Source: Hypericum androsaemum
Taxonomy: Eukaryota; Streptophyta; Magnoliopsida; Malpighiales; Hypericaceae
Direction of reading: 5' to 3'
Assembly: GCA_963995505.1 (NCBI GenBank)
Contig: OZ023184.1
Span: forward strand, 16,986,228-17,050,227
Length of the DNA stretch: 64,000 nt
Shown: positions 24,371-36,600 of the stretch, in pieces
Layout of the letters: every line of letters starts with the position of its first letter
How positions within the stretch are numbered: the first letter of the stretch is position 1
Made by a program: the position numbers and the translations under genes
Notes under the pieces: model-generated
Seen by the model: only the letters and a program-made list of their open reading frames with translations
Told to the model about the DNA's origin: nothing
The model's database searches: none

Positions 24371-24883
24371 CATCAGAGATGTCATCTTTTCAGATTGACT
24401 AACCTTCAGTATTATGGACGTAAATTTCTCGTACAAACTCCTATTGAAGCGAACTTGGTGTCTCCAGAAATCCAACAGATAGATCTTCAATTTTTTTAAA
24501 ATAGTCATCTCCTAATTTGGCCAGAAAAAAGATAAAATGCCCTTTAAAGTCGACTGGGCTTCTCAATCATACAGATCAATCAGTCTTTAGTATTTTAGTC
24601 ATATTTTCTTGGTACAAACTCCAATTTTGGCATTCTTAGTATCCACAGAAAGAAGAAACAACAATCTTCAATTTTGGTGAAGAAAGCTTCTTCAGATTCA
24701 GCACCAAAAAGGGCCAGAACACCCAACAAAGCTGGTTGATCTCGCTGAACATCTTCTTTCAGCACAATCTTTGACCAGTTTCATCCCTTTTGAGGAAGGA
24801 CTCGAAACTGTATGTGGAAACTCATGTGTTTGGATGAAATAATCACTCTTCTCAGATGCCCTCTTTAGTCCCACCGAGCATAA

Positions 24884-25641
24884 TGTTGCTGATAAATTAT
24901 CGTAGAATGTCAAAAATGATCTTTAGAATGGGTCCGGAGAGGTTGTCCCAAGAGCGTTTCGAACAAATAGGTAAAGATGGAAGAAATATGGTGAACATGA
25001 AGAGAAGAATTAGATTAGAGTAGTTATGAACAATTTTATTGAGAATTAAGGGGAAGGAAAAAATAGAAACATAAAAGTAAAAGCTAAGAAGCTATGTTAT
25101 AAATTATTATTTTGTTTGTGGGTGTCCTTCTCCTATGCCTCAGATCTCATTATATAGAAAAAGCTAGACTCAGCACAATACAAAAATCCTAGGCCATGTT
25201 CAATATAGAAAACCCCAACATTACCCCCGGCCTAATAAGAAAAATACAAACTGCCGAAACTTGTAACTAAAATTTTGCCCCCTTTTCTACCGAATTTGAA
25301 AATGTCATAAACTACAAAGCTGTAGATCTCTGTCTTCTTTTTATGTGACTTATTAAATTATATCAATCTAATACATGAGCCGAAAGCTATGGTCTTTTTA
25401 CCAAAATAGGTTCAGCAGATCTGCGGCCTAATAAAAAAAACCTACTCCGGAATATTCCAACCCAAGTCTGACCTCCTTCTGCATCGAATTTGGAGAAGTC
25501 ATAAACTAGAAAGTTCTATATCTTTGTTTTATCTTTTTGTAGCTTTTAGAATAGCATCAATCGGATAGGCGAGTAGGAAGATATAGCTATTTTACTGAGA
25601 CATGGCTAAATAAATTCGCGAATTAATTTTCTGTTCCAACA
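24884..25641 (-). repeat. 5' LTR of the non-coding LTR element
   Basis: Starts TGTTGCTGATAAATTATCG and ends CTGTTCCAACA, followed by the target duplication CATTG. Confidence 0.9.
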
Positions 25642-25913
25642 CATTGTTATATTTATAGCCCACAATTGGGTCTTCGAAGTCATGTGGGCCTCCACGGAAG
25701 CATTGGAAACAGAAATTCTCATGCTTGGACTTCGAAGGATTTAGAAACATAAATTTCAAGCTCATTTCCTTGGAATTGAAAAAACAACACTTCACCTTCT
25801 CATTCTTCAGTCTTCACTAAATTCCTTACCCCTTACCTACTGTAATTAAGCCGTGTCTCTCTCGCCTCTCTCACAATTTCTGCTTAGTCCTAGTTTCGTT
25901 AGTTGGTTGATCA

Positions 25914-26188
25914 AGAGACCGGATTGAGTGGGGACTAAAGAAAATTTGTCCATAGGTGGGGACTACATTTTGGGCCGTCAGATTTGGTTATCTTTAAATC
26001 TGATGGTCAATAATTATCATGTGTTATTGGTTTGCATGTGAAGTGATATTGGTTTGCATGTAAAGTAATATTGGTTTAGAAGACGCTGGTTTACTTATGA
26101 AGTGATATTGGTTTGCATGTGTAGTGATATTGGTTTGAGTTAGTCCCCATAGTTGGGGACTACCCAAGTCCCCACCAAATCCACCCCC
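25914..26188. mobile_element. 275-bp MITE, copy 1
   Basis: The element is flanked by an exact GGTTGATCA (25905-25913 and 26189-26197). Its ends carry inverted GGATT..GTGGGGAC motifs. Inside are repeats of ATTGGTTTGCATGTGAAGTGAT. The reverse complement recurs at 36601-36859. The 9-bp duplication points to a Mutator-type MITE. Confidence 0.85.
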
Positions 26189-26358
26189 GGTTGATCAGGT
26201 TTTCTCCTCTTCCCTCCTCCTTGGAAAATCAATTTATTTTTATGGGATTAATCAGTAGAATTCTGTTTTTAGGTTTTGGTTGATAGCGTGACTATCCATT
26301 GATCAGCTCCTCCTGTTTTTTTATTTATTTGTAACTCTAATGTCGTGTACTTCTTATT

Positions 26359-27005
26359 TAGACCTAACCACAGTTCGAATTGGGTCGAATTCGAATCGAA
26401 TTGGTTCAAATTTGAATTCATCAAAACTTAAACTGTATTCAATTCGTCCAAAGTCTGATTGAATACAAATTATGATTCTTTGAATTTGAATTATTCCTTT
26501 AATTCTAATATTAAATAAATAATTCAAAAACTACCAAATTTTTTGAATATTTTCAAAATTTTCGTTATATTTTTGAAAAAATCAAAATTTTGAATTTTTT
26601 GATATATTTCAAATTTGAAGTTGAATATTTAATATTTTTTGGGAAAAAGAAATAAATTAAAGATTGGGCTTACATTTAGTGTACCAAATTAAGTTGCCTA
26701 CGTATCATTTGCTCTGCTTGATGACATAATTAGATAGTAATATAAGTACTTCTTTGTACTTTCTTAAAAAAATTACATAATATGGACGAATTTGAAACGA
26801 ATTTACAGATTGGACTCAAATCGAATTTCATACTCGAATTCAGTTTGCCAGTTTGATGAATTGTAGAAATCTAAAATCGTATTCAATTTGTCTCATGACG
26901 AATTCGAATCAAATTTTGGACAAATCAAATAGTGAATGAATCGAATTGAATTGTGAACGAATTGAATTGAATCACGAATCGGATTCAAACAATAGCTAGG
27001 TCTAC
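26359..27005. repeat. GAATTCGAA-rich inverted-repeat element
   Basis: Ends TAGACCTAACCA and (inverted) TAGACCTAGCTA frame ~645 bp rich in GAATTCGAATC and related palindromic words on both sides. It looks like a degenerate MITE or foldback element. No clear target duplication was found. Confidence 0.5.
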
Positions 27006-27374
27006 TGTTATTTGATAAGAGATTTAATTCTTTTACTAAATATAAAATTTTATTACCAAATAAAAGAAAAATTACAAAATGGTGGTGAGAGAGGGGATAA
27101 AAAAGAAAAAGTCTAAAAATAGAACCAAGGCCTAAACGGGCAATCAAAGTAAAGTTCGCTGCCATATCTAGTAATTCACCCGAGCAATCCAAAAGTTGAG
27201 TAGTCAAGGATGGTATAAAATAGTCGGGACGCCTCACAAGTCCACCTCATACTCCGACCAGCAGAGATCCTCGCCGGTGTATGTATTCCCCAACCTCTTT
27301 TGTGCTTGAGAGCGGGTGTTCTTGGCCGGCGGGTCTAAATCATCCAAATCCGTCCTCAAATCTGCCTCATCCGC

Positions 27375-27947
27375 CTAGGAATCCTTTGCCATCTTCATTG
27401 CAGAACCTATGAACCTCAATGAAGCAGAAATATCATCAAAATCTGAAAAAGCAACCACCTCAGAACTTTCTTGGCCTGGAATAGGCATGGGCGTAGGTGA
27501 AGGCAATGCTGAAGTTCTCCCCAACACTGAAAGCAGGGAATCCTGTAACATAGAAATTCTCTTTTCAAGAAAACCCATCTTCAAACCCTTGCCCTTAGAA
27601 CCTTTAGACTTCATGGAGCGATAAAGTAAGACACCTCCTGTGGCTATATAAGCCGCCTTCCGAGCTTCAACCTTCGCCAATTCCTCGAGAGATAGTGATG
27701 CCAATAGATCAACCAATATCGGGCCTTTCTTGCACCCATTTTTCTTACTCGAAGACGAGCTTGATACTTGTAATTTCGGAGTGCAAGTAGCAGATAAACT
27801 ATTCTCATGCAAACCCAACCTTCCCACGGCCGAGGACGAATCACCTATGTATGGAAAACTTGGTTGTTCTATACGTGCCTCATCATCAAGCAACTCTCCT
27901 AAAGCAATGGAACTCCCAACATGGGCTTCATAAATAACCAAAGCCAA
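27375..27947 (-). CDS. Unrecognised 190-residue ORF
   Basis: An ATG-started minus frame of 190 codons (MALVIYEAHVGSSIALGELL...) with a Ser/Lys patch (SSSSSSKKNG), a central leucine-rich stretch (LASLSLEELAKVEARKAAY) and a lysine-rich patch (KSKGSKGKGLKMG). Continuation upstream (28383-28850, minus) is broken. It may be the end of a LINE ORF1 or similar retroelement protein, given the basic, Ser-rich character, but no zinc knuckle is seen. It has no intron signs and no partner genes. Confidence 0.3.
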   Translation of the reverse strand: MALVIYEAHVGSSIALGELLDDEARIEQPSFPYIGDSSSAVGRLGLHENSLSATCTPKLQVSSSSSSKKNGCKKGPILVDLLASLSLEELAKVEARKAAYIATGGVLLYRSMKSKGSKGKGLKMGFLEKRISMLQDSLLSVLGRTSALPSPTPMPIPGQESSEVVAFSDFDDISASLRFIGSAMKMAKDS

Positions 27948-28705
27948 GGAATTATCCCGTACACCTTCATGCTCAAGCGATAGATCATGAGGTGAAAAAC
28001 ATGTCCATCCTGAGCAACCAATGCAACCTCATTATCATTCGAACAAGCCTCCAATTCATGAAGTTGATCCACACTCGAAAAAACTAGGGAAAAGAATCAC
28101 ACACCATTTCAGAAGTACCTAAGTCTGTCTCCACGTGCCCAAAATCCATAACCAAGTCCGACGCAGCTGGAGATATAAATTGCGCCTCCTATTGCGCTAA
28201 ATTTTCCAAAACTGACCAGTGCCAATGAAGAACTCGTTTTAATCTCATCACTAGTAGGAAAAAAGAAGTTAACCAGATCCAAAGCAGTCTCCTTAGTAAA
28301 TTAAGGGTCCTCCACATGCACAATCATTGCTAGCACACATTGGAGGAGGAGGAGGAGGCCAAATCCAATGCTGGGACTGAATCTAAACCAACAAATGCCT
28401 AAGGAATAATATCCCCAACACATAAAGAGGATGGAACAGTAGCATGGAAGCCATGATCAACCACTTCCTGTGCTGTACCAACGAACTCCTCTCCAATTTC
28501 TCCCTCCGCTCTCCAGACACCATTCGAATTAGAAACCAAAATACCATTAGAAAGTGGAGGTGGCCTAGGATCCACTGCAGCTTGAGAAGATGCAACAGGA
28601 TCTTGTGTAGAAGAGCGTCTTGTATTTCCAGCATCCTTGATAAAAGATATAGCTAGTTCTTGATCCTAATTGTTCTTACATTTTTGTTCCTCAAAAGAAT
28701 TGAAG

Positions 28706-29112
28706 ATGGGAGATCCAATTCCAGGTCTCCCAAATGACCTTGCCACGGAGTGCCTAATTCGCATGCATTTTGAAACGTTTCCAATGTTATTTTGATGTGC
28801 AAGAACTGGAAGGACAACATTGGGTCACCCTTGGATTTACCTAGGCGAATCATGGGTGGTCATAGGCAATCCATTATCGTAATGATGCTAAAAAGTTATC
28901 ATTGTAATGTTGAAGACTCGAAAAGAGAACGTGCTTATGATAGACTCGTGGTATTTGAGCTGAAGACAGGAATCTGGAGTGAGCTGTCTCCTATTCTAGG
29001 TTTATTCAATGTTTTGCCATTTAATTGTAATTTGGCTGTCATAGCTTTCAACTTGGTGGTCATTGGCGGACGGCTTCCTCGGTGTTTATATACAGTTTCA
29101 TCTCGGAATTGA
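28706..29112 (+). pseudogene. F-box/kelch-repeat gene fragment
   Basis: The start ATG at 28706 gives MGDPIPGLPNDLATECLIRM, a plant F-box opening of the kelch-type F-box family. The frame breaks near 28785 and resumes as MCKNWKDNIGSPLDLPRRIM. The first kelch region follows (DRLVVFELKTGIWSELSPI, then NLVVIGG). The frame stops at 29110. Family members have four to five kelch repeats and over 350 residues, while only the F-box and about one kelch unit remain here. Such proteins are SCF ubiquitin-ligase adaptors. This copy is truncated and frameshifted, hence a pseudogene. Confidence 0.75.
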
Positions 29113-29654
29113 GGAGCAAGAGTATTAGCTTACCCTCCACCTCCAAATGTTCACGTATGGCCTCGTCCTCTCCTATCCAGGTCATCTCGATCTGAGTATG
29201 CTCCTCGCCTTCACACAGAACAAGAAATTTTGTTAATCTTTTAGTGGCAGAATAAGGAGGACGGCTAGCCCATATTTAAAACAAATTTTGGTCAAAAACA
29301 CTAGGTTTACCCTAATCCGCTTTACTCTCACTGTTAAGGTTGAGTTTTGATTGATGCGCAAGGTTTTTGTGTGCCAAAGGTTTGATTTCTGGGTATTGCT
29401 TTTTTGAAATTTGTTAATTAAGATTAAGAAATGGGTAAAGACGATAGTGGTTTTGGCCAGTTGCTCAGTCTCACACCGTCGCTGCTCAACTGTTGGGTGT
29501 GATTTGGGTCGACTGGAGATGCGTTGGAGACATCGCCGGAAAGACGACCGGAAATGTCGCCAGAGAAGATGGTGTGTTGCCATATAAGGCGGAGGGACGG
29601 AGAGGGTAGATTTTTTTTAATTTAAACATAAAGTTATAATGGTCATTTTTATGA

Positions 29655-29860
29655 TTAAAATAATATAAAATAATTAATGATGTCAACGAGAGATCTGAGA
29701 ATATAATAAAATTAAGTACGTGGGACTAAAAAATTATTTTTGAAAATTAAATGACGCTAAAAATAGGATGATAAATTGTGAGTCCATATTTTGAGGGTCG
29801 GAGTCCAAATTAGCTCGAGAAGCTTCACGAGTCTCTATGTGTCAAATTTTGTATTGTTGC
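29655..29860. repeat. Dispersed repeats
   Basis: Bases 29660-29790 match the reverse complement of 421-565. Bases 29795-29860 (GTCCAAATTAGCTCGA block) match 35705-35760 and 55250-55310. No coding capacity. Confidence 0.55.
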
Positions 29861-29924
29861 TTCTCCAGGGTCCTCCACTTGGTCGTCACTCTCTTCAGAG
29901 TCTGAAGACTCATCCTTCCCTGCT

Positions 29925-30900
29925 CGTCTAGGTTCTTCGCTTTGGCTGTTCGCTTTTTTTTTCTCCTTTTTCATGTTCCGCCTGACCCGAAATAGACTGG
30001 CTCAACCGAGCTGTCGAACCGCCCAGTCTGGCTGGACAACTCTGCCGGGTGTTTTTGTTATGCCGAATGATGCATGGTAAGCAATGGTTGCTTACAATTC
30101 TTCTCAGCGGAGTCCGAAGCCTTGACAAACCTATGCCAACCTGGTGCATACTCAATCGACTGGCTGGCATATGAATGGCACTCCAATAGAGCCGGTTCTA
30201 AAGGGTGAGCATATTTATGTTGTTATAGAAGATAAATTATACAATGATAGAACTCGGGAATGAAAATGTTTGGCCTGTATTGGGTTCTGAGCCATCCTCT
30301 TTTATTTGACTTGAGTCTTCATAATACAAGATATCAAAACATGACAAAACCTAAACTCCAATAAAGCATGACAAAACGTAGGACGGACACCAAAATTAAC
30401 AAAAGACACAGAAACACAAAGTAAATTAGATATTTATAGGCGATGTAGCCAATAACATATATAATTTACTTGCAATTGTTGTCGAACATTTTTCTGGGTG
30501 AATACAATATATCCAAAAAACATTTAGTGAAAAAAATATTTATATATAATCTAAAAGGATCTAATTGAAATATAGTCTCATTTATAAGTCAGTGTATGGT
30601 GTGAGTCTGAATCTATATGATATTATCCACACATTCACCAACTTTAAACATTACTAATATCTTGACTCATTATTAAAATACATTACGTTTTCTTCCATAA
30701 TTTTTTCTATTTTCTTATATTAACGTCCGGTGCAACATACAAATATATACTCTTACAACGGTTACATGATTTATAAAACATGTGCTTTATTTTAATAGGT
30801 GAAGTTAAGTTACAAAACATCTTAATTATTTCTTGATAGGTAACATATAAAATTACTTATTTTTTCTAACTTCATGTATAAAATACCCAAAGATAAACTC
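29925..30900. repeat. 3' flank of neprosin B, duplicated as 36535-37786
   Basis: This flank matches 36535-36600 plus 36869-37786, which lie beside neprosin C. The C-side copy holds a MITE (36601-36859) that is absent here, so this side preserves the empty site CATGTTCCGCCTGACCC. A weak ORF fragment like that at 36933-37193 is present but more broken. Confidence 0.8.
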
Positions 30901-30902
30901 TT

Positions 30903-33527
30903 TTAAGGACATTGGGGCCCTCTTCCAGGTCCTCCATAAAAGAAGGAAACCCCCAACAGCGGAATACCCGTGGGCCTTTGATCATAGCAGTTGCGGTTGG
31001 TAACGTACAGATTCAGGGATGCATTGGAAGATCTACCGCGACCTTGGAACTCTATTTCTGACACGTAAGCAGCTTTCCTAAATCCTTCCGATGAAAAATG
31101 TCCACTTCCCATCTGGGTTCTAGTGTGATGACCACCGTTCCTCTTGTTGACAATCTCTGCACCAAAGTCTAATGTAGTGCCCGGGCCGTTCAGGTGGTCG
31201 AATATCTCCCCCGGCCAAAATCCAATTTGTATGATGCCATGGTCAGAATGCCACATTAGCCACCAATTTTGATCTACTTTCTGTCCAAAAAGTGATACCT
31301 AAAAATTAACTAAAATCTAGAATTTAATGGGACGTGAACTTAACATCTAAAAAATTATTTGATTGTGCATATCGCTAGCTTTTGGTTTTCCCACAAGTAT
31401 TCATTTATAAATAACTCAAAATAAAGATAGAAAAATAGTTATAAACATCAAATACATGATTAATTAAGGGCTCCAAAATAAAATGTACCTTGAAGTTCGA
31501 TAAAATAAGTAAAATAGTTAAATTATAATCATAAAAATGGCTAAAAAGGTTCGAAGTTGATCCCAAGAAACAATTTTGGAAGTGCCTTTTGGAAGAAATG
31601 GTCATGAAACAAAAATTTTACCCACTCAATCGACAGAGTAAGATCAAATCGAGGACCATCATATGTAGATATGGTATTAATGGCGCCTCCTAGTGCAAGT
31701 CCATGATAAGTCTGAAAGAAGCCGGGGCATTCCATATTGTAGCATCCGTATCCGCGCTGATAACTATTGTTCTGATTTTCATATGGAAAAAGAGATAATC
31801 AAGAAAGATAAAATAAAATCAACTGAATTCAGTCGTATAAGAAAAATAATTAACACATGGTAATGAAAAAGTAATAAATCATGGATACTCACTGTCCAGT
31901 AAATAAAAAGTCTAGTACGTAGGTGATCTTCGTCGTCATAGTGTTCAGGATAAACCTGTAAAAACAAACAGATAGGTTAGAAATAAAAGATAAAAGATCC
32001 ATAGCCCAACATTAATATATTTAGGTTTACTTTCTTTTATCTGTTAAAATTTTTTTCATCGGAAACAAGATTAACTATTCAGTTCTCGTGAAACTTCTGT
32101 CACGTTCTCTAGGACCTATATCATTTTAAATTTAAAACTAGGAATTTACAAATTATCTAAAAATTGTAAATATATAAAATTAGACAATTTGGTCAAAAGT
32201 AAACAGTAATAGGTATGTAAATACGTACATGCCAACCAGCTTCAATAGCATTCACTTTGTTAAAATTGCTACCGGCAGTCACCCAAAGTTGACACAAGCT
32301 CATCTCGTTGTTTTCTACGTGGGGTTTCCAAATACCAAGACTTGCTTTTGTTTTAGTCCAATTACCATCGAGTGAACGTGCGATTACATACTGTAACCAA
32401 TAAAAAAAATTACGTATAGAAAAAAGTCTCATTTGAAAATTGAAAAAGAAATGTATGAATCACATATCTCTTGATACTTGTTTATTTGATTAGCCAAAAC
32501 CAAATATTGTCACTTATTAGATAAAATCAATGAAAATTACCATTTTCATTGAACTTGGTCTCCATACTATGCTATGTCAATTTGTTTCCCAATAATTAAA
32601 GTTTGTATATTCTCAAAATGAAGCTAACTCTGACCAAATGTAAATCACATAACATACATATGAGCACGTCTGTGAAAAAAGAAAATTTAGAATTACAATG
32701 AAATTGGCATAGAGTAAAATTACTTGAAAGAAAAATATAACAAATATTAGATATGATAAGTACAAATCAACAACGAAATAAATAAATCCAACATTCACAA
32801 ATATATCATGTACAAACTTTGAACTACCTCATGGGTACTCGGGTCATCATCATTATCATGATTGCTAAAAGGGTTATGTTTCATTCCAAATCTTTCGATT
32901 CGAGTGGCTCTTAAAACATCTTTTTCTCTTATTCTTTTTATTGGAATTGTTCCTCTAGGACATTTTTCACCATTTGCATTCCACAGTTGAAAAGTGTATG
33001 TTGAATTCAATGTATTTGACATTTTTGGTGGCACCTAAATATTGGACACAAGAAGAACCCAATAAAATTTTCCAGTTATTAAAAATTAGAGGTAAATATT
33101 AGATAATTTTTCTTTCATCCTATACAATATTTTTTATTACCCTTGATATTTTTCTTTTTAATAGAGGATTATCAAAAGCAGGTTGCTTATGAAATAGAAC
33201 ACAATCAATCAAGTCTCCATCAGGACTCTGCATAAAAAAATCACATCAAATGTTAGTTAAGACAATAAGAAAATACTTATCATGTTACATAGTTATATAT
33301 TCAAAATATCAGTAATTTAATAAAAATACCTTTATGGTTTTCTTTACGGGCTTGTTAATCTTTCGGAGATATTCCTTTACCATATTCATCTTTTCGAGCT
33401 CATTAATTTCTTGGACATTGTGGTTGGTTTCCACAGAAGAGACATAATACGTTGAATAAACACTAAGAAAAAGGTACAAAATAATAGTGACAAATGGTGG
33501 CACATTAATGCACCAACTACGAGCCAT
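30903..33527 (-). CDS. Neprosin-domain (DUF239) glutamic peptidase, copy B
   Basis: Seven exons: 33330-33527, 33141-33227, 32828-33034, 32229-32390, 31893-31955, 31622-31771 and 30903-31280. Every intron is GT-AG and phase 0; together they give about 414 residues. The start is the ATG at 33527 ([11 protein letters not shown]). The first ~31 residues are a hydrophobic signal peptide, so the product should enter the secretory route. Residues about 67-165 form the activation peptide ([23 protein letters not shown]). The neprosin domain follows, with [30 protein letters not shown] and a [10 protein letters not shown] end. Neprosins are glutamic peptidases with a catalytic Glu pair. Candidate residues sit in NAIEAGWHV and [10 protein letters not shown]. 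No break was found. Confidence 0.92.
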
Positions 33528-34660
33528 GTTCAAATTCGTTGCTGACAGTCAAGTATTTCAATTTTGATTGTTGAGTTTTGAGTTTATGATGTTATATCTT
33601 GGGTTTATGATGTTATATGTATGTGTGTGCGCGAGTCAACAAGGAATAAATACCATAATTAATTATTGACTACTACTTCAGAATGAATGGGATTGACTAC
33701 TATTTTAAGAAGATAAGATTTATTTTAAATATAGTATGAATTGAAGGTTAATATTGACTCAAAGAGATCCTTTGAATATGGATTCGGATTGGGTATGAAA
33801 TAAGCTTTAGGGAGGTTTTGAGAGAGAGAGAGAGAGAGAGAATGGGCAGGAGGGGAGTAAGTGGAAGAGGGGTAATTTGAAAAATATAGAAAATTTGTAT
33901 TGTTTTAAAATTTTACTCTTAAAAAAGTAAGCGCCAATATAATAAGTTTTTGTCATGTTGGTGTGCCACGTGGGAACAAAACGACTACATTTTGGTTTTA
34001 GGCAGTCAGAAAGTTGCCCGTGAGGTCCCTTTGAAATCTCAGGGACCATTTAATATTTTTTTATCACATGAAGTGTCAAACAGCTAACTTATAAAGTTTT
34101 AAAGTGAAGTTTTCCCTTGTACCTTGGTGTTGTATTCATATAGCACTTACTAATATGGTACATATTGATATTTATTATCTTGTACCTTAAGTGCAGCATT
34201 TTTAGTATCATTAGTATAATCATATTTGACGGACATTTCTTTTGGAATATAATACTTTATTTATCAAAAGAATGACAACTCACCATGCATCTACTAGATT
34301 CTGCGGGCAAAGGACGAGAATTCAATAATTGGAATCGTAACAGTAAACTCCAACTCCACTGTAGCCATTCCTTCCATGCACGACGTGGTTGATTCGCTAT
34401 GGTAAACATCAACTCTAAGATAACATATATATATTTACCTATTTACGGAAATGAAAATATTTTGAGAAAACAGTTTGTGCCAGAATAGCAATTAATTTTA
34501 TATTATTATTCATCTTTTGAACTGTCTTTAATTAGTCTTTATAATAATTATCTTGTTGTAAAAAATATATATAACAATCAAGTATAGTATCTATAGGACA
34601 AAATTTATACTTTTCCAAATAAAAGACGTGATATGAATCAGATCTGTAAGAAGCCAAAAT
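33528..34660. other. 5' flank of neprosin B
   Basis: Up to 33780 it matches the 5' flank of neprosin C. At 33781-33803 it carries the first ~23 bp of the MITE terminal repeat (GATTCGGATTGGGTATG) after the TTGAATATG target site. It then leaves homology at a point inside that repeat. A (GA)n tract lies at 33823-33841. The rest is AT-rich with no gene. Confidence 0.6.
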
Positions 34661-34665
34661 TATTA

Positions 34666-35590
34666 TGTTATAATTTTATTTTTGAGAATTTTGAGTGTGT
34701 TTAGGAAGTGAATTATATGTTAACTTTGTCTTTAGGAGTTCTAGTCTATTTAAAAAATTAATTATGTGATAATTTTGTTTCTTTAGGAGTTCTATTTTGT
34801 TTAAGAAGTCACTTGTGTGATAATCACATTTTTTGAGCATTCCTATAGGGACTAGTGTTGTTGTCCTTATTAGTTTCCCATTCTAAGTCTTATTTTGCCC
34901 TAGTTAGAAGTTTTGTTCAGTTATGAATCTCTTTGTAATTTTTAACCTACATATAGAAATATTGAATGAGAATGTGGAGAACAATTTGGATAAAAAAATA
35001 TGGGCTTTGCTCTTTTGGTTCTTTAGAACTGTCCGAACGCAGTGGAGCGCTTCTGTTGAGTTTAGTTCGACTTATCAAGCGGATCTACATCATCGTTTGT
35101 TGCATCTTCATCAAATCAAGGTTCTGCTTTTCCTACAGTAGTGGGTTGAGGTTCTTCATGCCGAGGTTAGTGTAGAGGCGTAAACAACGATTTGAGATTT
35201 CTATCTATCTGAAAGTAGAAAGTCTGACTTTTGCGTGAATATGTAATGGGGTTCACATCAGTTGGTATCAGAGCCTAATTTTATTTTTTATATTTTTGAG
35301 TCTGTTTAGGAAGTTAATTATATGTTAATTTTATTCTATAAGAATTCTAGTCTATTTAGAAAGTCAATTATGTGACAATTTTGTTTCTTTAAGAGTTCAA
35401 GTATGTTTAGTAAGTCGCTCTATATTTTAATCACCTTTTAAGTCATATTTTACCTAGTTAGAAGTTTTGTTTCATTAGACATCTCTTTGTAACTTTCTGC
35501 CTACATATAGTGGCATTATAAATAAAGAGAAAGAATAATTTGGATACAAAATATATGTATTTTGCTCTCTTGGTTCTTTGGAACTGTTCA
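34666..35590 (+). mobile_element. TRIM-like pair of LTRs separated only by a primer site
   Basis: A ~590-bp unit (34666-35258, ending GGTTCACATCA) is followed directly by TTGGTATCAGAGCC (35263-35276), the initiator tRNA-Met primer site. From about 35280 the first ~310 bp of the unit repeat at roughly 80% identity, up to CCAGCGG near 35590. This is the layout of a terminal-repeat retrotransposon in miniature, or of a larger element whose interior and 3' LTR end were deleted. No protein is encoded. Confidence 0.7.
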
Positions 35591-35699
35591 AACCCAGCGG
35601 AGGAAAAAGAGAGGAAGGAGAGAGTGGAGGAGAGGAAGAAGAAGAAAAAAAAGGGGTATTTGAAAAATTGGCTCGAAGAGGATATCTCAAAACTAAGTC

Positions 35700-35930
35700 C
35701 TTTGAGGTTCAAAGTCCAAATTGGTTCGGAGAGTTTTTCAAGTCTTTATGTGTCAAATTGTTACAACTGTACAAATCAAAATATCATTTTTAAAATACAG
35801 GATCACATCTCAAATTGCGTGGATCAGATAGTACAAAATTGAATTTTTATCTAATTTATAAGGAACTCGATTTCCATTCTAAATATTTTTAACGAGTAAA
35901 ATATCTTTACAATCATAGTTTTAACCTTTG
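35700..35930. repeat. Dispersed repeat shared with 55245-55460
   Basis: About 220 bp match 55245-55460, with shared GTCCAAATT, CAAATTGTT and ATATCTTCACAATCATAGTT-like blocks. Part also occurs at 29795-29860. No coding capacity was recognised. Confidence 0.6.
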
Positions 35931-36534
35931 CGCAAGGCTCGCCGTTAGATTCTGCCTCTTGAACGTGTGGGCCTCCTCTTTTGTAGGCTTTTGGTGTCCT
36001 CTACTTGCGAGTGGATTTCATGGCCCTATTCCTTAAGTTTTTTGCCCGCACGTGGGCTTTTCCTTTTCACGTTTTCTTTTGGTTGATTGTCATCTTTTCT
36101 TTATTTTCTATCTTTTGGCAATAAAATCTATAATTATTAAAACAATTACCACTTCATATTTATATCATTATCACTTCAATTCACATTTGTTGAAATCATT
36201 CGTTATTCAGAAATATAATATATTATCTAAACTATGTATACGTCTTTTTTTGAGGAACAAACTATGTATAAGTCGAGTTTGACTTATCTAATTATGAGGT
36301 CATCGTGTCTTCATATCAGTTATACAAAAATAATTTTGCTATATTATTCACGCAGTTTTAAAATTAGCTATTACTAGATTTGTTGTTCCACTCTTCTTCT
36401 TACTGCTTTATATCCTCCGCATCTTGTTCATGACTCTCCTTTTCTTCCCGTCCACCACGTTTGGCGATGGAACCTCGTTTATCGTTTCTTGATCTCGTGT
36501 ATCGTTGCTTCTCTGGAAGTGGGAAGTCGCAGAC
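35931..36534. other. Intergenic
   Basis: No gene or repeat structure was recognised. AT-rich with a CT-rich patch at 36380-36460. Confidence 0.3.
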
Positions 36535-36600
36535 TTGGTCGTCTAGGTTGTTTGCTTTGGCTGTTTGTTTTTTTGTTGTCCCTTTTTCATGTTCTGGTTG

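Larger units (their letters stand above)
21703..25641 (-). mobile_element. Non-coding LTR element (LARD-like), 3.9 kb
   Basis: Two LTRs of 742 and 758 bp (21703-22444 and 24884-25641), each TGTTGC...CAACA, enclose 2.4 kb. The 5-bp target duplication CATTG is exact at 21698-21702 and 25642-25646. CGTGTGGGGGGCA next to the left LTR on the minus strand looks like a purine tract, so the element lies on the minus strand. No gag, protease, integrase or reverse transcriptase is present, so it must be mobilised in trans. No standard tRNA primer site could be recognised next to the right LTR. Confidence 0.9.

Noticed and set aside
24860..24884. Self-priming hairpin in the non-coding LTR element, as in copia-2
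   Set aside because: I looked for complementarity between the bases after its 5' LTR and the LTR itself and found no comparable stretch.
33528..33533. Alternative start two codons upstream of neprosin B (same in C and D)
   Set aside because: The upstream codon is TTG (TTGAACATG), not ATG. The ATG at 33527 (46856, 61077) is the sensible start.
35540..35842. Overlapping GA-rich open frames
   Set aside because: They run through a purine-rich tract and a dispersed repeat. Sequence is low-complexity (Glu/Lys/Arg) with no family match.
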